Below, piece after piece: positions 7,996 through 16,139 of a stretch of DNA of 64,000 nt. The notes under the pieces were generated by a model. The model was not told the DNA's origin and searched no databases. It saw only the letters and a program-made list of their open reading frames with translations. The translations under genes and the position numbers were made by a program. Numbering within the stretch: position 1 is the stretch's first letter; every line of letters begins with the position of its first letter. Source of the DNA: Rahnella inusitata_A (GTDB lineage Bacteria; Pseudomonadota; Gammaproteobacteria; Enterobacterales; Enterobacteriaceae); NCBI RefSeq assembly GCF_965118895.1, contig NZ_CBCPJJ010000025.1, forward strand, positions 62,001 to 126,000, read 5' to 3'.

Positions 7996-8212
7996 TGTTT
8001 ATCCTTTTATATTTCAAAACAGAACATCAAACCCATACCAGTATCTGCGTGCAGGAAAACGCATCCTGTTTTCCTGTATTTGATCCCAGTGTAGGAGACT
8101 GGCGCTGCCTTCGACAATCAGAAATCCCTGTTTCAGGCTGTGTGGCGAATTCCCACATGCTAAATTAGGCTGATTCATTATCGCCTTCATCTTCTGCGAA
8201 CACAGACAAACA

Positions 8213-8575
8213 ATGACTAAACCTCCGATGATTTTTATTGCGTTTATCGTGGTCATCGCGATTTTCGCCACCCGCCAGTATTTCCAGCAGCGGCGAACCA
8301 ACGCCGATAACGATGCCGCGCCACTTCGCACAGTGCAGGTGGAAGTGACGGCCAAGCGTGAGTATCTGTCGCCCAACCGGCGTTCGCGCCAGCGGGAGCA
8401 GATCCCGGTCGAAGATAAAAAATATGAAGGCTATTTCAAACCGCAAAACGGCGGTGCGGAGCTGAAACTCGTGCTGGATGAAGCGGCGTATCACCAACTG
8501 GCGAAAGGCCAGAAGGGGGCATTGAGCGTGAAGGGCAGCCGTTTTGTGGCTTTTACGGCGCAGGACGCGCCGTAA
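8213..8575 (+). CDS. yhhM: DUF2500 protein YhhM
   Basis: 120 residues: one N-terminal membrane segment (about residues 5-20) followed by a soluble DUF2500 domain. Shared blocks with E. coli YhhM include QQRR..ADND.APL, NRRSRQ and YE..FKPQ.GG. The C-terminal part probably faces the periplasm. Function unknown. It converges with yhhL, with nine bases between the stop codons. Confidence 0.85.
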   Translation: MTKPPMIFIAFIVVIAIFATRQYFQQRRTNADNDAAPLRTVQVEVTAKREYLSPNRRSRQREQIPVEDKKYEGYFKPQNGGAELKLVLDEAAYHQLAKGQKGALSVKGSRFVAFTAQDAP

Positions 8576-8584
8576 AAACAGAGA

Positions 8585-8863
8585 TTACTTTTTGGTGGGC
8601 AGTGGGGGTTGTTTCTTCTGCCATGCCATCAGTTCAAACACGCCAAACAGAAAAATGCGCGTTTGCAGCCACGGGCCAATCGTATCTTTTTCTTTTCCCT
8701 GGGTGGCTTTAAGCAACATAACCTGCAAACCGTGCATGAAGAACATGAACACAATCGCCACATCCAGAAAATATTTGATCGGTTTCGGGAATGGGTGAAT
8801 CAGGTTAAACGCCAGAAACCCCCAAATACACAACATCAACAACCGACCAATATTGATCAACAT
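8585..8863 (-). CDS. yhhL: DUF1145 membrane protein YhhL
   Basis: 92 residues with two or three membrane segments, similar to E. coli YhhL (GRLLMLxxWGFL, HPFPxP, RIFLFGVFEL). Function unknown. It starts one base after the rsmD stop codon, so the two are almost certainly one operon and possibly translationally coupled. Confidence 0.85.
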   Translation of the reverse strand: MLINIGRLLMLCIWGFLAFNLIHPFPKPIKYFLDVAIVFMFFMHGLQVMLLKATQGKEKDTIGPWLQTRIFLFGVFELMAWQKKQPPLPTKK

Positions 8864-8864
8864 C

Positions 8865-9476
8865 TTACTGCTCCTGTTCAGGTGAGCCGGTTTCAGGCGT
8901 CACATCGCGATGGTAAAGACGATAAGCAACTTGTCCGGCGACTTTCTCACGGTGTAACCGCCAGCTGGCGGGCACGTCAAGCGTGTCGTGTTCGGCTTCT
9001 GTTTCGACGTAAATCCAGGCCTCATCGGCCAGCCACTGATTTTGCTCCAGCAAATTCAGTGTATCTTGCAGAATACCTTTGCGAAAAGGCGGATCGAGGA
9101 AAACCACGTCAAAGGCAGTTCCGGCTTTTGCCAGCCAGTTCAATGTATTAACGTTGAATACTTTCGCATCTTTGGCGTTTAGCAGCGCCAGGTTTTTCTC
9201 TAGCTGTTGCGCAACCGGGCGTTCAAACTCCAGCAGGGTAGCGCTGGCGGCATAGCGTGACAATGCTTCCAGACCCAGCGCGCCGCTGCCTGCAAAACAG
9301 TCCAGACAATGGGCGCCCTGTAACACCGGCGCAAGCCAGTTAAACAGCGTTTCGCGCACGCGATCGGTAGTCGGGCGCAGCCCCGGACTGTGTGGAACCG
9401 GAAGTTTGCGTCCGCGCCAGAGTCCGCCAATAATTCGGATTTGGCCTGCGGCGGGAGTGTTGGGTTTCTTTGCCAT
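8865..9476 (-). CDS. rsmD: 16S rRNA m2G966 methyltransferase RsmD
   Basis: 203 residues. The Rossmann-type SAM site FAGSGALGLEA is at 61-71, and the base-amino methyltransferase motif IV is DPPF at 128-131. It methylates N2 of G966 in 16S rRNA during 30S assembly. The N terminus IRIIGGLWRGRKLPV is typical of the family. It leads the rsmD-yhhL operon and diverges from ftsY, the same neighbours as in E. coli. Confidence 0.93.
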   Translation of the reverse strand: MAKKPNTPAAGQIRIIGGLWRGRKLPVPHSPGLRPTTDRVRETLFNWLAPVLQGAHCLDCFAGSGALGLEALSRYAASATLLEFERPVAQQLEKNLALLNAKDAKVFNVNTLNWLAKAGTAFDVVFLDPPFRKGILQDTLNLLEQNQWLADEAWIYVETEAEHDTLDVPASWRLHREKVAGQVAYRLYHRDVTPETGSPEQEQ

Positions 9477-9596
9477 AGTTCGCTTGTGTAATCCGAAGCC
9501 ATCGGGCTTCGTTGCATATCGTTTGGAGGGCTATTCTACCGGTGTGCGGGCAATGGGCAAATGTTTCACATGGGCGATTGAAAAACCAGCGGAATT

Positions 9597-9614
9597 CAAC
9601 ACGCGGGCGTGTTG
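9597..9614. repeat. 18-bp palindrome between rsmD and ftsY
   Basis: CAACACGC and GCGTGTTG form a perfect inverted repeat around GG, roughly midway between the divergent starts of rsmD and ftsY. There is no T-run, so it looks more like an operator than a terminator. The binding protein is unknown. Confidence 0.45.
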
Positions 9615-9702
9615 CCGGAAGGGGAAAGTGATAGACTGCCCGACTATAACCCTATTAATAATCCGTTCGCCAATCATTAGCGGCGAGGAGTGAAGTTGTA
9701 AA

Positions 9703-11181
9703 ATGGCAAAAGATAAAAAACGCGGTTTCTTCTCCTGGTTCGGCCGTGGCCGTCAGGAAGAAGAGCAGCAGAAAGAAGAAACGCGCGAAGAAGTGCCGGT
9801 TATCGAAGAACCCGGCGTTCCTGTAGAGGCGGAACCGGTCACCGAACCTGAGCCGGTTATCGAGCCTGAACCTCTGAAAGAACCGGAACCTGATGTTGAG
9901 GAGCCTGCACGTTTAGAGGCCGCTGAGGAACTGGCAGAAGAAATTGTGCACATCACCGAACAGGTGGCTGCGCAGCAGGTAATTGAAGAGTCTGCGGTTG
10001 CAGAACCTGTCGTCATCGAAGCAGAAATCGAAGAACCCATCATTGTTGATGCGCCGGTCGTTGATGAACCGGTCGTTTTGGAAGAGCAGATCGTTGAAGA
10101 CGAATTCGTTGAGTCAGCGGCTGAAATTGCCGAAGACGCCCGCGAAGATTCCCTTGAAGCGGTCGATGATAATGTCGTCGTTGAAGATGAGCCGCTGCCG
10201 GTCTCGCTGGATCCTATCGTTGTGCTGCCTGCCGGGGAAACCGAGCAGGAACGCCCGACCAAAGAAGGTTTCTTTGCCCGTCTGAAACGCAGCCTGGTGA
10301 AAACCAGGCAGAATCTTGGCTCGGGTTTTGTCGGCCTGTTCCGTGGTAAGAAAATCGACGACGATCTGTTCGAAGAGTTAGAAGAACAGCTACTGATCGC
10401 CGACGTTGGTGTCGAAACCACGCGCAAAATCATCACTTCCCTTACTGAACACGCTTCCCGCAAGCAGCTGAAAGACGCCGATGCGCTTTACGGCAAACTG
10501 AAGGAAGAAATGTCCGAAATTCTGTCAAAAGTCGACCAGCCACTGGATGTCAGCGGAAAAACCCCGTATGTCATCCTGATGGTAGGCGTGAACGGCGTCG
10601 GTAAAACCACCACCATCGGTAAAATGGCGCGTCAGTTTGAAGCGCAGGGCAAATCGGTGATGCTGGCGGCGGGCGATACGTTCCGTGCGGCGGCGGTGGA
10701 ACAATTGCAGGTCTGGGGTCAGCGCAACAAGATCCCGGTGATTGCACAGCATACCGGCGCGGATTCAGCTTCCGTGATTTTCGATGCGATTCAGGCGGCC
10801 AAAGCCCGCAACATCGACGTGTTAATCGCCGATACAGCGGGACGTCTGCAAAACAAAGCGCATTTGATGGAAGAGTTGAAGAAGATCGTCCGCGTGATGA
10901 AGAAACTCGACGAAGACGCGCCGCATGAGGTTATGCTGACGCTTGACGCCAGCACAGGCCAGAATGCGGTCAGTCAGGCCAAATTGTTTAACGAAGCGGT
11001 CGGGCTAACCGGCATTACGTTGACTAAACTGGACGGCACCGCAAAAGGCGGCGTGATATTCGCCATCGCCGATCAGTTCAGCATTCCGATTCGTTATATC
11101 GGGGTCGGCGAAGGTATCGAAGATTTAAGGCCGTTTAAGGCAGACGATTTTATTGAGGCACTTTTTGCCCGAGAGGATTAA
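9703..11181 (+). CDS. ftsY: Signal recognition particle receptor FtsY
   Basis: 492 residues. An amphipathic start (KRGFFSWFGRG) leads into a very acidic A domain of about 190 residues with Glu/Pro/Val-rich repeats (EPEPVIEPEPLKEPEPD). The N domain follows, then the GTPase G domain: P-loop GVNGVGKTTT near residue 297, DTAGR near 378 and TKLDGTAKGG near 440. It docks SRP-ribosome complexes at the inner membrane. It is the first gene of ftsYEX, with the ftsE start five bases after its stop. GGAGTGAAG upstream serves as ribosome binding site. Confidence 0.96.
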   Translation: MAKDKKRGFFSWFGRGRQEEEQQKEETREEVPVIEEPGVPVEAEPVTEPEPVIEPEPLKEPEPDVEEPARLEAAEELAEEIVHITEQVAAQQVIEESAVAEPVVIEAEIEEPIIVDAPVVDEPVVLEEQIVEDEFVESAAEIAEDAREDSLEAVDDNVVVEDEPLPVSLDPIVVLPAGETEQERPTKEGFFARLKRSLVKTRQNLGSGFVGLFRGKKIDDDLFEELEEQLLIADVGVETTRKIITSLTEHASRKQLKDADALYGKLKEEMSEILSKVDQPLDVSGKTPYVILMVGVNGVGKTTTIGKMARQFEAQGKSVMLAAGDTFRAAAVEQLQVWGQRNKIPVIAQHTGADSASVIFDAIQAAKARNIDVLIADTAGRLQNKAHLMEELKKIVRVMKKLDEDAPHEVMLTLDASTGQNAVSQAKLFNEAVGLTGITLTKLDGTAKGGVIFAIADQFSIPIRYIGVGEGIEDLRPFKADDFIEALFARED

Positions 11182-11186
11182 TACGG

Positions 11187-11849
11187 ATGATTCGCTTTGA
11201 ACAGGTCAGTAAAGCTTATCTGGGCGGACGACAGGCGCTTCAGGGCGTCAATTTTCACATCCAGCAAGCAGAAATGGCGTTTCTGACCGGTCACTCTGGT
11301 GCGGGTAAAAGTACCCTGCTGAAGCTGATTTGCGGCATTGAGCGTCCGAGCGCCGGGCAGATTTTGTTTGGCGGCCACGACATCAGCCGCCTGAAATCCA
11401 GTGAAGTGCCGTTCCTGCGCCGGCAGATAGGTATGATCTTCCAGGATCACCATCTGCTGATGGATCGCACCGTCTACGACAACGTGGCGATGCCACTGAT
11501 TATCGCCGGTGCCAGTACTGAAGATATTCGTCGCCGCGTATCGGCCGCGCTGGATAAAGTCGGGTTATTGGATAAAGCCAAAAACCTGCCGATCCAGCTG
11601 TCCGGTGGTGAGCAACAACGTGTAGGCATCGCCCGCGCGGTGGTGAACAAGCCTGCGGTACTGCTGGCGGATGAACCGACCGGTAACCTCGACGGTGAAC
11701 TGTCAGAAGGCATCTTGCGTCTGTTCGAAGAATTTAACCGGGTTGGCGTCACCGTGCTGATGGCGACGCATGACGTGGGTCTGATTGCCCGTCGTAATTA
11801 CCGTACGCTGACGTTGAGTCAGGGTCGGATGTCGGGAGGAGTGTACTAA
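11187..11849 (+). CDS. ftsE: Cell-division ATPase FtsE
   Basis: 220 residues, a single ABC ATPase domain: Walker A GHSGAGKST at 35-43, Q-loop, signature LSGGEQQRVGIARA and Walker B VLLADEPTGNLD. With FtsX it forms a complex that activates septal peptidoglycan hydrolases through EnvC rather than transporting a solute. Its TAA stop overlaps the ftsX ATG by one base, so translation is coupled. Confidence 0.95.
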   Translation: MIRFEQVSKAYLGGRQALQGVNFHIQQAEMAFLTGHSGAGKSTLLKLICGIERPSAGQILFGGHDISRLKSSEVPFLRRQIGMIFQDHHLLMDRTVYDNVAMPLIIAGASTEDIRRRVSAALDKVGLLDKAKNLPIQLSGGEQQRVGIARAVVNKPAVLLADEPTGNLDGELSEGILRLFEEFNRVGVTVLMATHDVGLIARRNYRTLTLSQGRMSGGVY

Positions 11850-12829
11850 TGGCGAACAGTCCAAACCCGACGAAAACCGCAAAAAGCGCCCGCGCAGCGA
11901 AGAGTAAAGCGTTGCAGGGTGGCTGGCGTGAACAATGGCGCTATGCGTGGATGAACGCGCTGGCGGATATGCTGCGACAGCCGCTGGCGACGCTGCTCAC
12001 GGTGATGGTGATTGCGATTTCCCTGACCTTGCCGAGCGTGTGTTATCTGGTATGGAAAAACGTCAGTACGGCGGCCGAACAATGGTATCCGACGCCACAG
12101 CTGACGGTATATCTCGACAAAGCACTGGATGACAACGCGGCCGAAAATGTGGTGAAAACCCTTAAAACCGAAGCGGGCGTGGATAAAGTCAACTACCTCT
12201 CCCGCGAGGAAGCGATGGGCGAGTTCCGCAACTGGTCTGGCTTTGGCGGCGCGATGGATATGCTTGAGCAAAATCCGTTGCCTGCGGTGGCCATCATCAC
12301 GCCGAAAATGAATTTCCAGGACTCCGCCACACTGAACACCCTGCGTGACCGTGTGGCGGCTGTGCAGGGCGTGGATGAAGTGCGTATGGACGACAGTTGG
12401 TTTGCCCGTCTTGCGGCGCTAACCGGTCTGGTGGGGCAGATAGCTGCGATGATCGGCATCCTGATGGTGATCGCTGTGTTCCTTGTCATTGGTAACAGTG
12501 TACGTCTGAGCATTTTCAGCCGCCGCGACACCATCAACGTCATGAAGCTGATAGGCGCGACCGACGGTTTCATTTTGCGGCCATTCCTCAATGGAGGCGC
12601 GATGCTCGGGTTCACCGGTGCATTGCTGTCGCTGGTACTCTCCGAAGTACTGGTGCTGCGCCTTGAGAGCGTGGTGACGCAGGTCGCGCAGGTCTTCGGT
12701 ACGACCTTTGACCTGCACGGTCTGGGCTGGGACGAAAGCCTGCTGCTGTTGCTGGTTTCCGCGATGATCGGCTGGATCGCCGCCTGGCTGGCGACGGTGC
12801 AACATTTACGGCGATTTACACCACAGTAG
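11849..12829 (+). CDS. ftsX: Cell-division membrane protein FtsX
   Basis: 326 residues. A cytoplasmic N-terminal tail of about 45 residues precedes the first membrane segment. A large periplasmic loop follows (about residues 75-195), which in E. coli binds EnvC, then three more membrane segments. This is the FtsX/MacB type of topology. The short overlap with ftsE is typical. No terminator with a T-run follows; a GC-rich hairpin (CCCCTGC/GCAGGGGG) lies in the spacer before rpoH. Confidence 0.94.
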   Translation: MANSPNPTKTAKSARAAKSKALQGGWREQWRYAWMNALADMLRQPLATLLTVMVIAISLTLPSVCYLVWKNVSTAAEQWYPTPQLTVYLDKALDDNAAENVVKTLKTEAGVDKVNYLSREEAMGEFRNWSGFGGAMDMLEQNPLPAVAIITPKMNFQDSATLNTLRDRVAAVQGVDEVRMDDSWFARLAALTGLVGQIAAMIGILMVIAVFLVIGNSVRLSIFSRRDTINVMKLIGATDGFILRPFLNGGAMLGFTGALLSLVLSEVLVLRLESVVTQVAQVFGTTFDLHGLGWDESLLLLLVSAMIGWIAAWLATVQHLRRFTPQ

Positions 12830-12983
12830 TAATTATTTGCTATAATCTTCCCCTGCTGCTCAAGGATCGTGTCGCAGGGGGAGAGCCGCTTTATACATTC
12901 CATGCCGTCTTTTTCCTACTTTCCCCGCAATGGCACAAATTCACTATCCGATAGTCAGTCTGTCACTTAAAGTCGTCAGACTG

Positions 12984-13024
12984 TTGAATCTGTCCCTGAA
13001 CTTTATGTAAAATTCGTGGTCGAA
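12984..13024 (+). promoter_or_regulatory. rpoH promoters: sigma-E site and overlapping sigma-70 candidate
   Basis: TGAACTT (12997-13003), 15 bases, then GTCGAA (13019-13024) matches the sigma-E promoter pattern and lines up with rpoH P3 of E. coli. TTGAAT (12984-12989) and TAAAAT (13008-13013), spaced 18, could be an overlapping sigma-70 promoter. Together they would give a leader of about 130 bases. The rest of the 329-base gap between ftsX and rpoH shows no gene. Confidence 0.75.
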
Positions 13025-13158
13025 GAGCAGCGAATATGAAGGGCTCGGCGTTGTTTTGTTGTGGTCACTGTTCGTTAAAAGCAGACCGGCAACGAGGCGG
13101 TATCATCCCGCAGCAACGTGGTATAAAACCTGCATTACGTCATACATGAGAGGCTTGA

Positions 13159-14016
13159 ATGACCAAAGAAATGCGCACTTTAGCATTAGTACCCCAAGGT
13201 AGCCTGGAAGCCTATGTTCGGGCGGCCAATGCCTATCCTATGCTCACCGCAGAGGAAGAACGGGCACTGGCTGAACGGCTGCATTACGACGGTGACCTGG
13301 AAGCGGCTAAACACCTGATCCTGTCTCACCTGCGCTTTGTTGCTCACATTGCCCGCAACTATTCAGGTTATGGTTTGCCACAGGCAGACCTTATCCAGGA
13401 AGGTAACATCGGCCTGATGAAAGCGGTTCGCCGTTTTAATCCGGAAGTCGGTGTGCGTTTGGTGTCCTTTGCGGTGCACTGGATCAAAGCAGAAATTCAC
13501 GAATACGTGCTGCGTAACTGGCGTATCGTGAAAGTTGCGACAACCAAAGCACAACGTAAGTTGTTCTTTAACCTGCGTAAAAACAAACAGCGTCTGGGCT
13601 GGTTCAGCCACGACGAAGTGGAGCACGTTGCCCGCGAACTGGGTGTGACCAGCAAAGATGTGCTGGAAATGGAATCGCGCATGGCCGCACAGGACATGAC
13701 GTTCGATCCAACACCGGATGACGAACCACGCGACGGCGCGGCGATGGCGCCGATGCTGTATCTGCAAGATAAGAGTTCTGACTTCGCAGAAAGCATCGAA
13801 GAAGATAACTGGGATCGTGACGCGACAGACAAACTCTCTTCCGCGATGGAAGGTCTGGACGAACGTAGTCAGGATATCATTCGTGCTCGCTGGCTGGATG
13901 ACGATAACAAGTCCACTCTGCAGGAGCTGGCCGACAAGTACGGCGTTTCCGCAGAACGTGTTCGTCAGCTGGAAAAGAACGCGATGAAGAAATTGCGCGT
14001 GGCGATCGAAGCCTGA
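13159..14016 (+). CDS. rpoH: Heat-shock sigma factor RpoH (sigma-32)
   Basis: 285 residues. Region 2 (DLIQEGNIGLMKAVRRF, then VSFAVHWIKAEI) binds core polymerase and the -10 element. The RpoH box (QRKLFFNLRKNK) follows region 2.4, and the C terminus carries the region 4.2 helix-turn-helix (LQELADKYGVSAERVRQLEKNAM). It directs transcription of chaperones and proteases after heat stress. Start ATG with AGAGG six bases upstream. In E. coli the first part of this mRNA folds into a thermosensor; whether it does here needs folding. Followed by a strong terminator. Confidence 0.97.
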   Translation: MTKEMRTLALVPQGSLEAYVRAANAYPMLTAEEERALAERLHYDGDLEAAKHLILSHLRFVAHIARNYSGYGLPQADLIQEGNIGLMKAVRRFNPEVGVRLVSFAVHWIKAEIHEYVLRNWRIVKVATTKAQRKLFFNLRKNKQRLGWFSHDEVEHVARELGVTSKDVLEMESRMAAQDMTFDPTPDDEPRDGAAMAPMLYLQDKSSDFAESIEEDNWDRDATDKLSSAMEGLDERSQDIIRARWLDDDNKSTLQELADKYGVSAERVRQLEKNAMKKLRVAIEA

Positions 14017-14034
14017 TAAGTGCGTTTCAGATTT

Positions 14035-14065
14035 AAAAAAAGCGACCTTCGGGTCGCTTTTTTTG
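14035..14065. terminator. Bidirectional terminator between rpoH and panM
   Basis: Stem AGCGACC / GGTCGCT with a UUCG tetraloop, flanked by seven A on the left and eight T on the right. It serves both rpoH (+) and the convergent panM (-). Confidence 0.92.
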
Positions 14066-14082
14066 TACCTGAAATCCAGACG

Positions 14083-14460
14083 TTATTTCTTCCAGACATT
14101 CCCTTGGCGCACAAACCCGCACGCCCGCATAAACGCATCCAGTACTTTTTCCGGTTCCGCCTGCATCTCCCAGCATTTCACCTGCTGCAGCTGTGCCTGC
14201 AAATCTTCTATCAAATACAACCCAACTCCGCGACGGCGTGTCACTTCACGCACAAGCAGGTCACTGAGTTCGGCGTGTGTGCCGTTTAACCGGATTTTCA
14301 CTGCGCCCAGAATACGTTCGTTGAAGACGGCGGCGAATAGTGCACGGTCCGGCTTCAGGCAGGTTTGCCAGTCGCTTTCGGTTTGCTCAGGCCAGATTTT
14401 GGCCAGATCGATCAGGTCTTGTGCGCTGAGTGAAGTGAGTCTTTGGATCGTTAATTTCAT
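14083..14460 (-). CDS. panM: PanD maturation factor PanM (PanZ)
   Basis: 125 residues, a short GNAT-fold protein with the acyl-CoA-binding loop VTRRRGVGLYLIEDL. PanM/PanZ triggers self-cleavage of the aspartate decarboxylase zymogen PanD to make its pyruvoyl group and, with CoA bound, feeds back on beta-alanine and pantothenate synthesis. The family often starts MKLT.xRL, as here. In E. coli it lies between livJ and livK; here it lies between rpoH and the single liv binding-protein gene. Confidence 0.88.
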   Translation of the reverse strand: MKLTIQRLTSLSAQDLIDLAKIWPEQTESDWQTCLKPDRALFAAVFNERILGAVKIRLNGTHAELSDLLVREVTRRRGVGLYLIEDLQAQLQQVKCWEMQAEPEKVLDAFMRACGFVRQGNVWKK

Positions 14461-14863
14461 GAGGCGGACAGGTCAGAAAATGGGAAAGCCAGTGTAGCGG
14501 AATCCACTAAAAACGGTGCGTAACTTTTTTTGTACAGTATCAAGTCGAAAACTTTTTTTGAGATCCCTGTATAAGCGATAAATGTTGGCTTTAATCAATA
14601 ATGCCAGCGTTAACCACTGATTGTTTGAAAAGGAACCGCGTATTCGCCCAGATAAAATTCTGTTTACACCTCATATTTCTGATTGTGCTATTTGATTTGC
14701 AGAAGAAAATTCCTGTTTAATGATATGAATTATAAAGTCTTATTTGAAAATGAGACGAAATAAGCCGGTAACTCGTTATTACTTATACTAAATTTCTTAA
14801 GTGATGATGTTTTGAACAGGCAAAGAAAGAGCAAACCACAACACACATCAACGGGGTAATCGG
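14461..14863. other. AT-rich regulatory region upstream of livK
   Basis: About 400 bases with no convincing gene, bounded by the divergent panM and livK starts. It is markedly AT-rich. A possible -10 for livK is TATACT (14784-14789), without a clear -35. Known control of liv genes by Lrp in relatives makes such AT-rich DNA plausible as a binding region, but I cannot identify a site. Confidence 0.4.
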
Positions 14864-15976
14864 ATGAAAGTAACAAAGGGTAAGATCTGGCTGGCAGGGT
14901 GTATTGCATTGGCAATGAGCCAGGCTGCGTTTGCAAAAGACATTAAAGTGGCCATCGTCGGTGCGATGTCAGGGCCGGTTGCCCAGTATGGCGATATGGA
15001 ATTTACTGGCGCGAAACAAGCGATCGCCGACATCAACGCCAAAGGCGGCGTGAAAGGCGACAAACTGGTTGGCGTCGAATACGACGATGCGTGTGACCCG
15101 AAACAAGCTGTCGCCGTGGCTAACAAAGTGATCAACGACGGTATCCGTTACGTGATCGGCCATCTGTGTTCTTCTTCCACTCAGCCCGCTTCCGATATCT
15201 ATGAAGATGAAGGCGTGCTGATGATTACACCAGCCGCGACCAACGCAGATTTGACCACCCGTGGTTACAAAATGGTGATGCGTACCACCGGTCTGGATTC
15301 CGATCAGGGCCCGACGGCGGCGAAATATATCCTCGACACCATTAAGCCAAAACGTATTGCCGTTGTGCATGATAAACAACAGTACGGCGAAGGTCTGGCA
15401 CGCTCCGTACAGGACGCGCTGAAGAAAGGCGGCGGTAATGTCGTGCTGTTTGAAGGTGTGACCGCAGGCGATAAAGATTTCTCTACGCTGGTAGCGCGTC
15501 TGAAGAAAGACAACGTCGACTTCGTGTATTTTGGCGGCTACTACCCGGAAATGGGACAGATCCTGCGCCAGTCTAAACAGGCCGGTCTGAACGCCAAATT
15601 CATGGGGCCGGAAGGCGTGGGCAACTCCTCACTGTCTAACATCGCCGGTGATGCGTCTGAAGGGATGTTCGTTACCCTGCCAAAACGTTATGACCAGGTG
15701 CCGGCCAACCAGCCAATCGTTGATTCCCTGAAAGCCAAGAAACTGGATCCAACCGGTCCGTTCGTCTGGACGACCTACGCCGCATTGCAGGCGCTGACCA
15801 CCGGTATGGAACGCAGTGGCAGCATGGAACCGGCAGACATTGCTAAAAACCTCAAATCAGCTTCTGTCGATACCGTTATGGGTCCGCTGAGCTGGGATGA
15901 AAAGGGCGATCTGAAAGGATTCGAATTCGGTATTTTCGAATGGCATAAAGACGGCACGTCTACCCCTATCAAATAA
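14864..15976 (+). CDS. livK: Branched-chain amino acid periplasmic binding protein (LivJ/LivK type)
   Basis: 370 residues with a cleavable signal peptide (cut after AAFA, about residue 24). The mature protein is a two-lobed leucine/isoleucine/valine-binding protein. It has the conserved DDACDPKQAVAVANK segment and the GHLCSSSTQPASD ligand-binding stretch; the two Cys probably form the usual disulfide. It delivers ligand to LivHMGF. It resembles E. coli LivJ and LivK about equally; the livK label follows its position before livH. Only one binding-protein gene is present here, while E. coli has two in this area. Confidence 0.92.
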   Translation: MKVTKGKIWLAGCIALAMSQAAFAKDIKVAIVGAMSGPVAQYGDMEFTGAKQAIADINAKGGVKGDKLVGVEYDDACDPKQAVAVANKVINDGIRYVIGHLCSSSTQPASDIYEDEGVLMITPAATNADLTTRGYKMVMRTTGLDSDQGPTAAKYILDTIKPKRIAVVHDKQQYGEGLARSVQDALKKGGGNVVLFEGVTAGDKDFSTLVARLKKDNVDFVYFGGYYPEMGQILRQSKQAGLNAKFMGPEGVGNSSLSNIAGDASEGMFVTLPKRYDQVPANQPIVDSLKAKKLDPTGPFVWTTYAALQALTTGMERSGSMEPADIAKNLKSASVDTVMGPLSWDEKGDLKGFEFGIFEWHKDGTSTPIK

Positions 15977-16001
15977 AACTGCACCAAAGTGGTCTTCCGC
16001 T

Positions 16002-16097
16002 CCCTCCCCTGCGAAGGGGAGGGCTGGGGTGGGGTATTAATGGCAACTGTGTTGTTTGCCAAACCCCCTCCCAACCTCCCCCTTCGCAGGGGGGAGG
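16002..16097. repeat. Imperfect long inverted repeat between livK and livH
   Basis: Left arm 16002-16035 and right arm 16063-16097 are inverted copies of a C/G-rich unit with shared core CCCCTGCGAAGGGG, separated by about 27 bases. Each arm can also fold on itself (CCCCT-GCGA-AGGGG). It fills most of the 163-base livK-livH spacer. It looks like a dispersed palindromic element of REP/REPIN type. In the mRNA it would form a very stable hairpin that could protect the livK message or reduce read-through. Confidence 0.75.
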
Positions 16098-16139
16098 AGT
16101 AGCACAAGTTATCAAACCCTTGATTTATAAGGATAGGGT

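Noticed and set aside
12846..12885. Terminator after ftsX
   Set aside because: CCCCTGC/GCAGGGGG can pair but the loop is long and no T-run follows.
12193..12903. 236-codon open frame opposite ftsX
   Set aside because: Ser/Arg-rich shadow of ftsX; no start signals.
16002..16097. Repeat after livK as a CRISPR or as a simple terminator
   Set aside because: Only two inverted arms with no direct repeats or spacers, and no T-run; it is a palindromic repeat.
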